Notes: generated by a model not told the origin, from the sequence alone. A DNA stretch of 7,475 nucleotides from Blastocatellia bacterium (GCA_003487805.1 DNNE01000131.1:1-7475), one strand, 5' to 3'. Shown: positions 1 to 6,416, counted from the stretch's first letter. Program-made: numbers and translations.

Positions 1-11
1 GGATGCCAGGT

Positions 12-91
12 CGGGGCACTAGCCCGACCGTCAGGGAGGGCTCTGCAAATCCTGCATCGGAGCCCTCTCTCACAGTCGGGCTAGTGCCCCG
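12..91. repeat. Long imperfect inverted repeat (REP-like hairpin)
   Basis: The two 32-base arms, 12-43 and 60-91, are reverse complements with about 3 mismatches. The outer 17 bases (cggggcactagcccgac) pair perfectly. The loop is 16 bases (44-59). A third copy of the arm lies at 2774-2803, matching the left arm at 28 of 30 and the right arm at 27 of 30 positions, so this is a dispersed repeat family and not a gene-specific structure. No reading frame is supported here. A paired, inverted arrangement of this kind is typical of REP/BIME-type elements. A role as a bidirectional terminator or mRNA stabiliser is possible but only inferred. Confidence 0.85.
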
Positions 92-102
92 TCTCATCTA
101 AT

Positions 103-130
103 TCAAAAGAAACAGCCGCCTGAAGGCGGT
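103..130 (-). terminator. Probable intrinsic terminator of the S55-family gene
   Basis: Read on the minus strand, about 10 bases after the stop codon of the S55 gene, there is a stem ccgcc / ggcgg (125-129 with 116-120) closed by a four-base ttca loop and extended by one G-U pair. It is followed by the T-rich tract tgtttctttt. The stem is short (5-6 bp) but GC-only, and the position and T tract fit Rho-independent termination. Confidence 0.6.
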
Positions 131-139
131 ACTCCAAAC

Positions 140-2011
140 TCACTTCACGGTCACTGAAATCACTTGCTGGCCGGTGATGACGAATTCGGCGGGCGCCAGC
201 TCTCGCTCAAAAACCTGAGAAAGCGCGAGCGCGGTATAGCCACCCGAGGTTCGCTCACTGTTGAGGGTCGCCACCATGGACGGCGGCAGATTCGGCAACT
301 CGTTCGATCCAATCACCACGCCCGGCGCCGGGCGTAAGAGCTTCAGATACAAACGATCGTTCTTCTTCATCTTATTGATGGCTTCGACCAGCTGTCCCAG
401 TTCGCGCGGCACGAACGATTTCGCTGAAGAAGCTTCCTGCAACGTTGCGCCATCGCCCACCATGATTAGCAATTGTCCTGAGGGCGCGTCGTCAGGAATC
501 TGCATCGGAATCCTTTCAACGAATTGCTTCCCCGAATCCGTGCGAACGTAAGCCTGAATCTCAACTTTGTCTCCGCGCGCGACTTCGGTGCGATCGAGTG
601 AAATCCGTTCCAGGGTGGCCGCGCTTTTGTCCTCGGTCGACGTTACGTCGATTGTGATGCCCTTGATATTGACATTATCGAAACCGCTGCTAAGCAGGGT
701 CTGGGCCGGCGCGGCAATCGAACCCGCCGCCATCAGCGCGGCATTGACCGCTGAGAATCTTCGCTGAATAGCGATAGGCGATTGGCCGTCGACATTAATC
801 GATCCATTGATACTAATCGTAGCTTCACCAACGGACCGTTCGCGCGCCGCGATACTGTTGTAGACACTGATGCTCAGGAGCAACGGCGTCAGATATTCAT
901 CGCTGACAATCTCATATTTGAATTGCTCGTCCTGCCCGCGACTGGTGTGCAGCGTTAGCTTTACCGGAATCATTCGCGAGGCATGACCCAACTGTCCGAA
1001 GATCCCCGTGGCGCGATCTTGTGAAATTGAGCCGACCATTCTTCCCGGCACCGCGAGCTTGAACGAATTAAAAGTGTTGGGAATAACGGTGACCACCGAA
1101 CTTTCGGTCATCGGCATGTCCGCGCCGCCCAGACTCAAAAACGGATGGCCGAAAGCGTAGATCTTTTCGCCATCCCGGTAGGTGACGGTGCCCGCGGCAG
1201 CGACCGAGTAATCGCCGCGCGCCAGCTCGACGGTTACCGACGTTCCTGGGGTTAGCGTCTTATCATCGAAAGGTTCCAGCGGCGTCATCGCGCCCGCCCC
1301 ACCGACGCCGGATACAGGCAGCAAGCCACTCGCCGTTAACTGTGCCGAAAACAACGACAGCGTTTCCTGCTTGATTCCACTGAAGACAACCGGTGTCGCG
1401 ATTGGCTGAATCGTTTGGCCCATCAAAGGCACGAGCGCGGAGTTCGTCGCGACCGGGGCCACCAAAGTAGTTGAAGTTACGCTCTGGCCAGGCAACGAGG
1501 GCTTCCATTCCGTGCTGGCCAAAGAACTAAATGAAACTGGTCGCGCTTCGCCGGTGCGCGGTTTCTCGCCAGCCCGCTCAAAGATGTCGATCATTTGTTT
1601 GATCGGCGTAATCCCGCAGATTGGTTCCTTTGCGAACGGAAAACTGTAGGCAATAGCGCCCACCAACTTGTTGTCGATGAAAACTGGCGAGCCGGACATG
1701 CCGGCAAAGACACTGGTTCTTGCAACATTTTCGCCGGACAATCTCGCGATGATCGTCGACTGGCGCGGACCCGCAAAACCATTCAGGACACCCAGAATTT
1801 CAATTCCGAACTCCTCGGGCTCGCTGCCCGCAAAGACGGTGCGCGCGGTTCCCTTCATTCCCGGCCGCAAGTCTTCCAGTGCGAACAGAGGGGTTACGGG
1901 CGGTGTGCTCTTCTTATCGAACTTGACCTTTGTTTGCGCCTGCGCAGTCACAATGGCAAACAGAAGAAGAGAGGAGGCGATGGTTGATGTGGTTCGATTG
2001 ATCAATTGCAT
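140..2011 (-). CDS. Exported SpoIVB-like (S55) peptidase-family protein, permuted domain
   Basis: A 623-residue exported protein. Residues 1-25 form a signal peptide (hydrophobic run, then AQA before Gln26). Residues ~45-140 hold an EEFGIEIL block and GMSGSP at 104-109 with the predicted nucleophile Ser106. Residues ~274-345 hold a GTVTY strand, AFGHPF with His289, and GSISQDRATGIFG (327-339). These match the S55 catalytic blocks of Bacillus SpoIVB, but in SpoIVB the His block comes first and the Ser block last, so the order is swapped here. No PDZ domain is visible. The Ser/Thr/Pro-rich stretch between the blocks and a beta-rich C-terminal part (~460-623) have no clear assignment. I chose ATG at 2011 because it starts directly at the signal peptide; a GTG at 2062 would add 17 residues. 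There is no clear Shine-Dalgarno. The role is unknown: envelope protease or processing factor is inferred. Acidobacterial genomes commonly carry proteins of this type. Confidence 0.85.
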   Translation of the reverse strand: MQLINRTTSTIASSLLLFAIVTAQAQTKVKFDKKSTPPVTPLFALEDLRPGMKGTARTVFAGSEPEEFGIEILGVLNGFAGPRQSTIIARLSGENVARTSVFAGMSGSPVFIDNKLVGAIAYSFPFAKEPICGITPIKQMIDIFERAGEKPRTGEARPVSFSSLASTEWKPSLPGQSVTSTTLVAPVATNSALVPLMGQTIQPIATPVVFSGIKQETLSLFSAQLTASGLLPVSGVGGAGAMTPLEPFDDKTLTPGTSVTVELARGDYSVAAAGTVTYRDGEKIYAFGHPFLSLGGADMPMTESSVVTVIPNTFNSFKLAVPGRMVGSISQDRATGIFGQLGHASRMIPVKLTLHTSRGQDEQFKYEIVSDEYLTPLLLSISVYNSIAARERSVGEATISINGSINVDGQSPIAIQRRFSAVNAALMAAGSIAAPAQTLLSSGFDNVNIKGITIDVTSTEDKSAATLERISLDRTEVARGDKVEIQAYVRTDSGKQFVERIPMQIPDDAPSGQLLIMVGDGATLQEASSAKSFVPRELGQLVEAINKMKKNDRLYLKLLRPAPGVVIGSNELPNLPPSMVATLNSERTSGGYTALALSQVFERELAPAEFVITGQQVISVTVK

Positions 2012-2092
2012 GAATTTGATTACCAGGTCGATTGATTCGGATCGGGCGAGTGCCTGCGCCACTATAGCCCAAACAAGCTAAAAAATAATAGC
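2012..2092. promoter_or_regulatory. Divergent intergenic region with a weak -10-like box
   Basis: This 81-base gap separates the divergently transcribed S55 gene and mobA and must carry both promoters. On the minus strand TATAGT (2061-2066) is a reasonable -10 for the S55 gene, and transcription starting near 2055 would exclude the GTG at 2062. No good -35 is seen. A run of A/T (2079-2090) lies just before the mobA ATG. Neither gene has a recognisable Shine-Dalgarno here. Confidence 0.25.
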
Positions 2093-2731
2093 ATGACGCC
2101 AATGTTGGATGTCGAAGCTTTCATTCTGGTTGGCGGCATGTCGAGCCGCATGGGAAAAGATAAGTCGGGCCTCCGGTTCGGCGACCGATCCGGAGTGGCG
2201 CTAATCGCCGCCTCACTTGAGGTTGTCGCTCATACAATTAGGACAGTGGGTGGGGTGGTTACGGACGTCGAAGGATTGCCGAATATTGCCGATGCGCATG
2301 ACAAGTGGGGACCTCTGGCAGGCATTGAGGCGGCACTTTGTAATTCCAATTCTGAACACTGCCTGATCGTCGCCTGCGATCTGCCATTCGTCACCGGCAA
2401 GTTATTCGAGAGGTTGGCTGGGGTAGCTAATCATTGGGACGCAATTGTGCCATTGCAGAGCGATGGTCGCCCGCAGCCACTCTGCGCAATCTATCGGCGC
2501 ACGCCTTGTCTGACCGCGGCCCGAAAGGCGATCGCCGATGGCGAACATAGCCCGCGCGCTCTGCTGGATCAGATCCAGACGCGATATGTTTCTTTCAGCG
2601 AGCTATCGGATCTGGACGGTTCCGAGTACTTCTTTTTTAATGTCAACACGCCTGAGAATTACCAACGTGCACAGCAGATTTTCCGTTTCAGAACCCGGAG
2701 CGGTAGCGACCGGATCATAGACTGGACTTGA
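2093..2731 (+). CDS. mobA: Molybdenum cofactor guanylyltransferase MobA
   Basis: MobA transfers GMP from GTP to molybdopterin to make the guanine dinucleotide form of the molybdenum cofactor, in the cytoplasm. The 212-residue product has the nucleotide-binding signature LVGGMSSRMGKDK (12-24), GPLAGIEAAL (73-82), ACDLPF with the metal-binding Asp96, DGRPQPLCAIYRR (124-136), and the closing FFNVNTPENY (181-190). It is slightly longer than the E. coli enzyme (about 194 residues). The extra tail, about residues 198-212 (RTRSGSDR...), is encoded by a palindromic repeat and is unlikely to belong to the fold. ATG at 2093 is used; ATG at 2102 is an alternative and equally compatible with the motif. 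No Shine-Dalgarno is evident. No other cofactor genes are in the window, so it appears to be a stand-alone unit divergent from the S55 gene. Confidence 0.93.
   Translation: MTPMLDVEAFILVGGMSSRMGKDKSGLRFGDRSGVALIAASLEVVAHTIRTVGGVVTDVEGLPNIADAHDKWGPLAGIEAALCNSNSEHCLIVACDLPFVTGKLFERLAGVANHWDAIVPLQSDGRPQPLCAIYRRTPCLTAARKAIADGEHSPRALLDQIQTRYVSFSELSDLDGSEYFFFNVNTPENYQRAQQIFRFRTRSGSDRIIDWT
2688..2713. repeat. Palindromic repeat overlapping the 3' end of mobA
   Basis: tcagaacccggagcg (2688-2702) recurs exactly on the opposite strand at 5879-5893 inside the glycosyltransferase gene. Here it forms a small hairpin, ccgg (2695-2698) with ccgg (2710-2713). The other copy forms cccgg/ccggg around a shorter loop. 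Both copies are read in the same frame and give the peptide RTRS. Repeat membership rests on two copies in this window. Confidence 0.55.
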
Positions 2732-2773
2732 ATGTTAGCATCCGCTCGCGCCCCTCGCGGTTCCGTAGATCAC

Positions 2774-2803
2774 GCCCTCCCTCACGGTCGGGCTACTGCC
2801 CCG
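2774..2803. repeat. Third copy of the 12-91 repeat arm
   Basis: These 30 bases match the right arm of the window-start hairpin at 27 of 30 positions and the left arm (reverse complement) at 28 of 30. The copy is single, not paired. Its 3' half can fold as cggg (2789-2792) with cccg (2800-2803) and is followed by tttt (2804-2807), so it might terminate mobA transcription; that is inference. The rest of the 229-base gap (2732-2960) shows only a small cgcg/cgcg palindrome (2747-2759) and the putative promoter of the next gene. Confidence 0.75.
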
Positions 2804-2924
2804 TTTTCCAGCGGACGATCCCTACTTAGATTTGCACACCCCTGTAATACAGACTGGCAGTTTACGCGCAACCTACCAACTTGCGTTGCACCAAGCGCAA
2901 CAAGGCACACCCTTCGCATTACAT

Positions 2925-2953
2925 TTTGCAATTCGCTTTGCTTCATTCATAAT
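2925..2953 (+). promoter_or_regulatory. Candidate sigma-70-type promoter, hydrolase-fold gene
   Basis: TTTGCA (2925-2930) and CATAAT (2948-2953) are separated by 17 bases; the -10 matches the TATAAT consensus at 5 of 6 positions and the -35 at 4 of 6. Transcription would begin at about 2960, at or beside the ATG at 2961, implying a leaderless transcript. This fits the absence of a Shine-Dalgarno. It is consensus matching only. Confidence 0.35.
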
Positions 2954-2960
2954 CCGCGCA

Positions 2961-3914
2961 ATGTCGCGACGATTAATAGTTGCACGTAAGCTGCTGAAAG
3001 CACTTTTGCCGATAGTCCTGCTTATCGTGTTCGCAGTCGTAGCGGTGTGCGCCTGGCTGGTTTACGGAATCACCCGACCACCGCGCGCGGCATATCTCGT
3101 CACGCCTCAGAGCTTCTCGAAGGTGACCGGGCCGGTTCTAAAAGGAACTGATGTTAAATGGAAGAATCATGACGGAACGGACGCCCGTGGCTGGTTGATC
3201 CCCGGAGCTGATGAGGCGCCGGCAGTGATCCTGCTGCACGGTTACGGCGCCGATCGATCATGGCTGCTAAACCTCGCCGTCAAACTTAACGAGACCACAA
3301 ACTTCACTGTACTCTGGCCGGACTTGCGCGGACACGGCGAGAATCCGCCGGTGAACTGGACCTCGTTCGGCGCACTGGAAGGCGATGATGTGACCGCGGC
3401 GATAGACTATTTGCGCACTTTGAAGACTGCCGGGGGCAAGCCGCAGATTGGTTCACGCGTAGGTGTTTACGGAATTGGGCTTGGTAGTTATGGGGCGCTC
3501 GATGCCGCGACACGTTATCCCGAGGTGCGCGCGGTCGGGTTGGACTCGGCGCCGGCATCTCCCGAGGATCTGGTGCAGGCAGCCACCGTCAGCCGCACCG
3601 GAATGAACAATCGTGTCTTTCAACGGCTGGCCTATTTCGGCATGAGAATCTACAGCTTCGGAAAATTTCCTGGAAAGACCTCCTGTGACCTGGCCCACTC
3701 GCTCGGCGGCGACGTGCACGTTTTGTTATTGGCAGGCGTGCAGGGCGAACCCGGTCGCCAATCAACCCTTGATCTGGCCCGCTGCCTCAAGAGTCCTCCC
3801 GAGGTAAAAAAGGATCTGACACTGACCGGTGCCAATCTTCCGTCTTCAACCGGCGAGCAGGAAGAAGCTTACGATCGGCCGGTGATCGAATTCTTTGATA
3901 AGGCGTTGAGATAG
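2961..3914 (+). CDS. Membrane-anchored alpha/beta-hydrolase-fold protein without nucleophile Ser
   Basis: A 317-residue protein. A basic N-terminus (MSRRLIVARK) is followed by one transmembrane segment (about 11-36), so the body is probably in the periplasm. The alpha/beta hydrolase fold is shown by the HGYG oxyanion motif (93-96) after a hydrophobic strand, DLRGHG (121-126), a SFGALEGDDV segment, and the nucleophile-elbow strand VGVYGIGLGSYGA (168-179). The elbow normally reads GxSxG but here is GIGLG, with Gly173 (codon ggg, 3477-3479) at the nucleophile position. The later strand (VHVLLLAG) lacks the usual acid and no His is found near the C-terminus, so the catalytic triad appears lost. 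It may be a binding or structural pseudoenzyme, or use another chemistry. ATG 2961 is preferred; a TTG at 2832 in frame would add 43 residues of poor-quality sequence partly over the intergenic region. No Shine-Dalgarno is seen. Confidence 0.8.
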   Translation: MSRRLIVARKLLKALLPIVLLIVFAVVAVCAWLVYGITRPPRAAYLVTPQSFSKVTGPVLKGTDVKWKNHDGTDARGWLIPGADEAPAVILLHGYGADRSWLLNLAVKLNETTNFTVLWPDLRGHGENPPVNWTSFGALEGDDVTAAIDYLRTLKTAGGKPQIGSRVGVYGIGLGSYGALDAATRYPEVRAVGLDSAPASPEDLVQAATVSRTGMNNRVFQRLAYFGMRIYSFGKFPGKTSCDLAHSLGGDVHVLLLAGVQGEPGRQSTLDLARCLKSPPEVKKDLTLTGANLPSSTGEQEEAYDRPVIEFFDKALR

Positions 3915-4002
3915 CAGGCATCACGAAACCTTCATTGAGAATCGTACAAATCGTAAGATTGATCCCAGCTTTTCCAGTTCCTGGTTTTAATGAGTTCTAC
4001 CC

Positions 4003-4599
4003 ATGACACTGAAAAACAGACTAGGAATCGGTGTGGCGACTGTAGGGGCGTTATTCTCAATAGTAGCCGGTACCTTTGCTCAGGTTAGTTCAAAGGAGCC
4101 TGGGTGTCGCCTCATTGATAAGAACCATCCTGCCCAGTTTATCTTGTACGAAGGCAGATATGAGTCGGCATCCGAACTAAAGTTGCGCCTGCGAAATAAT
4201 AGCGACTGTGCCATCGTGGTCGAGACTGACGATGTAACCCCAAAGCAACTGATAATAAGACCGGACGGCACCTCCAGATTTGAATCGGTTACGGGCTCCA
4301 GAGATGGGGTCACACTTCAACTTCACTACCTCGTGCAAAGCAGGCAGCGTCAATTGCCAAAGCAAGCGTACGGTTGGGGTGACTCGGTCTTCACTTATCG
4401 AATCAATCCCGGCCAATCTGTGATCTTCGCGGTGCCCATAGATAGTTTCAAGAAACGCTTCGATGTATCAGTTCCTTTCAATTACGCTTGGGAAGGTGAC
4501 GTCTCAATCGGTATGGGTGCAGGCGGAGTTATTCACCGGGTGTTCTTGCTATTTGATGACCTGCCCCCGGACGCTCTGCGCGAGGCGCGGCGACAGTAA
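4003..4599 (+). CDS. Secreted hypothetical protein, about 198 residues
   Basis: I do not recognise this protein. Residues 1-26 look like a signal peptide (MTLKNR, hydrophobic core, cleavage after TFA before Gln27), so it is probably exported. The mature part appears beta-rich, with alternating hydrophobic strands such as LKLRLRNNSDCAIVVET (59-75), and has two cysteines (35 and 69) that could form a disulfide. Further segments are a YRINPGQSVIFAVP stretch and a FNYAWEGDV stretch toward the C-terminus. No catalytic motif or lipobox is seen. It lies 88 bases after the hydrolase-fold gene on the same strand, with no convincing terminator between them, and converges on the glycosyltransferase gene. 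Co-transcription with the hydrolase-fold gene is possible but unproven. Reading-frame quality, the signal peptide and the compact C-terminus support a real gene. Confidence 0.7.
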   Translation: MTLKNRLGIGVATVGALFSIVAGTFAQVSSKEPGCRLIDKNHPAQFILYEGRYESASELKLRLRNNSDCAIVVETDDVTPKQLIIRPDGTSRFESVTGSRDGVTLQLHYLVQSRQRQLPKQAYGWGDSVFTYRINPGQSVIFAVPIDSFKKRFDVSVPFNYAWEGDVSIGMGAGGVIHRVFLLFDDLPPDALREARRQ

Positions 4600-4691
4600 T
4601 GACTTAGACGGGGTCAGACTGCGATTTTTGCGATTCTTCATAAACCCCGATAACTATCATTGAACTCTGACACGACTGATGAAGCAGTTGC

Positions 4692-6407
4692 TCATTTGAT
4701 CTTCACAAGAACTAAAGCAACTCGGCCGTTGTCCCCGATGATCTCGGAATTGGCTTGCTTCAATGTCGTAAGTTGTGCCTCGTATTCAATCGGCACCAGA
4801 CACAAAACGGAACCGCCGTTCCTCTGCGCCGCTTCGATCACCTGGGTGGAGCCTTCAAATTTCACCGGTTCACCATCGCTTCCATACTTGATGCGATTCG
4901 CTGCATAGAATTCCGCTGTTCGTTCGACGGTATGCAACTGCAGGACTGGAGCGTTGGCGTATCCGCGCGCCTCCGCGGCTGCCAACAAATCGCGCACAGA
5001 TTGAGTTCTGGCGATGACGGGCGCCGCGCACTTCAACCCAATGGCCGCCGTGGCAAGCGCTGCGATCGAAATCATCAGAAACAGTTGATGACGTACCTGA
5101 GGTTTCACCATCGCCAGCGCGCCAATTGAAATTAAGGGAAGGGCGGCAAAACCAGAGCACAAAAGGTTGAGCTGAGAATTTCGATGTGTGTACCAGAAGC
5201 CGGCCGCCGCGATAAAAACCAAGAGCGCTCCCGTCAATCTCAAGACTTTCTCGCCCCGTCGTTCTCGACAGAAACAAGCGATGCGTTCGCCCATCAGCAA
5301 CGCCGCGCCCGGAAGCGCCGGAAGAATGTACGCGGTTAGTTTTGATCCCGAAAAAGAAAAGAAAACGAGCGGAACGAGCAACCAGACAAGCGCAAACGCG
5401 CGCGCACGATCGAGCGGCAACTGGCCACGCCAGTTCCAGCGGCGCACCGAAACAAAGCTTGCGGCCAGAACGATGGTCCACGGCAACGCCAGACCAACCA
5501 GCACCGGCAGATAAAAATAGATCGGAGCGGGATGGTGATACTTGTTAGTGACAAACCGCGCGAAGTGATGCTGGATGATGAATTGATCGATGAACGTCCA
5601 GCCATGCTTTGCGATCATCGGGCCATACCAAACAGCCGCGATTGCGAGCGATAGCGGCAATCCCCAAAGAAAACTCTTCGCGAAGCGCGCAGTAGGCGAC
5701 TCGCGTCGCGCGACGAAATAGATCGCGACGACACCGAAGATAATTACAAAACCGATCAGTCCTTTGGCCAGTAAGGAAATGCCGGCGAAAAAATAGAACG
5801 CGATCAGCAGTGAATTTGTCGGGCGAACCCCGTCGTTACCACCACCCCACGCGGGTTGCCCGCGCGGGGACCCCGGTTCGCTCCGGGTTCTGACCTCAAA
5901 CACAAAAAAACAAGCCAGTGCCCCGCTCACGGTCATCGTGAGGACGATGTCGAAGCTAGCGCCGCGTGAAAGACTGATAGCTCCGATACTGGACAACCAA
6001 ACGAGGGCACTCCATCTGCCAAGGCCTGTGTTCGCTGCGCGAGCTTCTCCGCTACTGCGGTCGTTTCGATTAGCTTCGTCGACCGCCCTCCCGATCCAAT
6101 AAACGAAAACGCCCGTCAACAGACCGCAAATCGCGGGTCCCAATCTAGCCGCGTACTCGCTGACACCGAGCACGCGATAACTCAACATCATCATCCAATA
6201 CAGCAGCGGCGGCTTCTCAAACCATGGCAAGCCACCGAGCGTCGGCGTAATGAAGTCTCGACGCACAAGCATCTCGCGCGCCACTTCGGCGTAGCGCGGC
6301 TCGTCCGGGCCGACCAGCGGAAAAGATCCCAGTCCCCAGAGATAAAACCCTGCGATGGCGACGAAAAGCAGAAGCCAAGCTCGCTTGGCAAGCGCTGAAA
6401 GTTGCAA
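4692..6407 (-). CDS. ArnT/PMT-like GT-C glycosyltransferase, integral membrane
   Basis: A 571-residue polytopic inner-membrane protein. Like E. coli ArnT (undecaprenyl-phosphate-sugar to lipid A transferase) it has TM1 (about 11-28), then the loop GPDEPRYAEVAREML (33-47) with the Asp35-Glu36 pair, WFEKPPLLYW (62-71), and many later hydrophobic helices up to about 460. A soluble C-terminal part (about 470-571) follows. It would transfer a sugar from a polyprenyl-phosphate donor to lipid A, another lipid or a protein; the exact substrate cannot be read from sequence. The start is TTG at 6407, preceded by GGAG with 9-base spacing; the first internal Met (46) lies beyond the catalytic loop, so a start upstream of it is required. 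Two hydrophilic loops are longer than in ArnT: residues 111-128 and 173-198, the second encoded by a palindromic repeat. The gene is divergent from the oxidoreductase, which suggests an envelope-glycan context. Confidence 0.88.
   Translation of the reverse strand: MQLSALAKRAWLLLFVAIAGFYLWGLGSFPLVGPDEPRYAEVAREMLVRRDFITPTLGGLPWFEKPPLLYWMMMLSYRVLGVSEYAARLGPAICGLLTGVFVYWIGRAVDEANRNDRSSGEARAANTGLGRWSALVWLSSIGAISLSRGASFDIVLTMTVSGALACFFVFEVRTRSEPGSPRGQPAWGGGNDGVRPTNSLLIAFYFFAGISLLAKGLIGFVIIFGVVAIYFVARRESPTARFAKSFLWGLPLSLAIAAVWYGPMIAKHGWTFIDQFIIQHHFARFVTNKYHHPAPIYFYLPVLVGLALPWTIVLAASFVSVRRWNWRGQLPLDRARAFALVWLLVPLVFFSFSGSKLTAYILPALPGAALLMGERIACFCRERRGEKVLRLTGALLVFIAAAGFWYTHRNSQLNLLCSGFAALPLISIGALAMVKPQVRHQLFLMISIAALATAAIGLKCAAPVIARTQSVRDLLAAAEARGYANAPVLQLHTVERTAEFYAANRIKYGSDGEPVKFEGSTQVIEAAQRNGGSVLCLVPIEYEAQLTTLKQANSEIIGDNGRVALVLVKIK
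5814..5893. repeat. Palindromic repeat inside the glycosyltransferase gene
   Basis: Two adjacent hairpins are present. The first has an 11-base arm (5845-5855) pairing with 5859-5869 around a 3-base loop, with one G-U-type mismatch. The second is cccgg (5872-5876) with ccggg (5883-5887). The outer end shares a 15-base word with the 3' end of mobA. In the gene this encodes residues 173-198, a Gly/Pro/Arg-rich stretch (RTRSEPGSPRGQPAW, then GGGNDGVRPTN) between two membrane helices, where ArnT has only a short loop. It keeps the reading frame open. Exact element boundaries are uncertain. Confidence 0.65.
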
Positions 6408-6416
6408 GTATAGTCG

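Noticed and set aside
2012..2062. Longer S55-family protein starting at GTG 2062
   Set aside because: It puts 17 mostly polar residues before a clean signal peptide that begins at ATG 2011, and a possible -10 box overlaps this region.
1595..2081. Plus-strand open frames antisense to the S55 gene
   Set aside because: They are shadows of a high-GC gene with clear conserved motifs on the minus strand, and they have no recognisable motifs.
2832..2960. 43-residue N-terminal extension of the hydrolase-fold protein from a TTG
   Set aside because: The ATG at 2961 gives a basic N-terminus followed directly by the membrane anchor; the extension has no family-like features and lies over the candidate promoter.
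2732..2989. Open frame of 85 codons directly after mobA
   Set aside because: It runs through the repeat copy and into the next gene in another frame, and its composition (many Arg, His, Ser, Cys) is not protein-like.
3974..3988. Terminator between the hydrolase-fold gene and the secreted protein gene (ccag ttc ctgg then tttt)
   Set aside because: The stem is only 4 bp and the T tract is short; too weak to call.
4870..5605. Alternative minus-strand frames inside the glycosyltransferase gene
   Set aside because: The main frame has continuous membrane helices and family motifs; the others are Arg/Ser/Cys-rich frame shadows.
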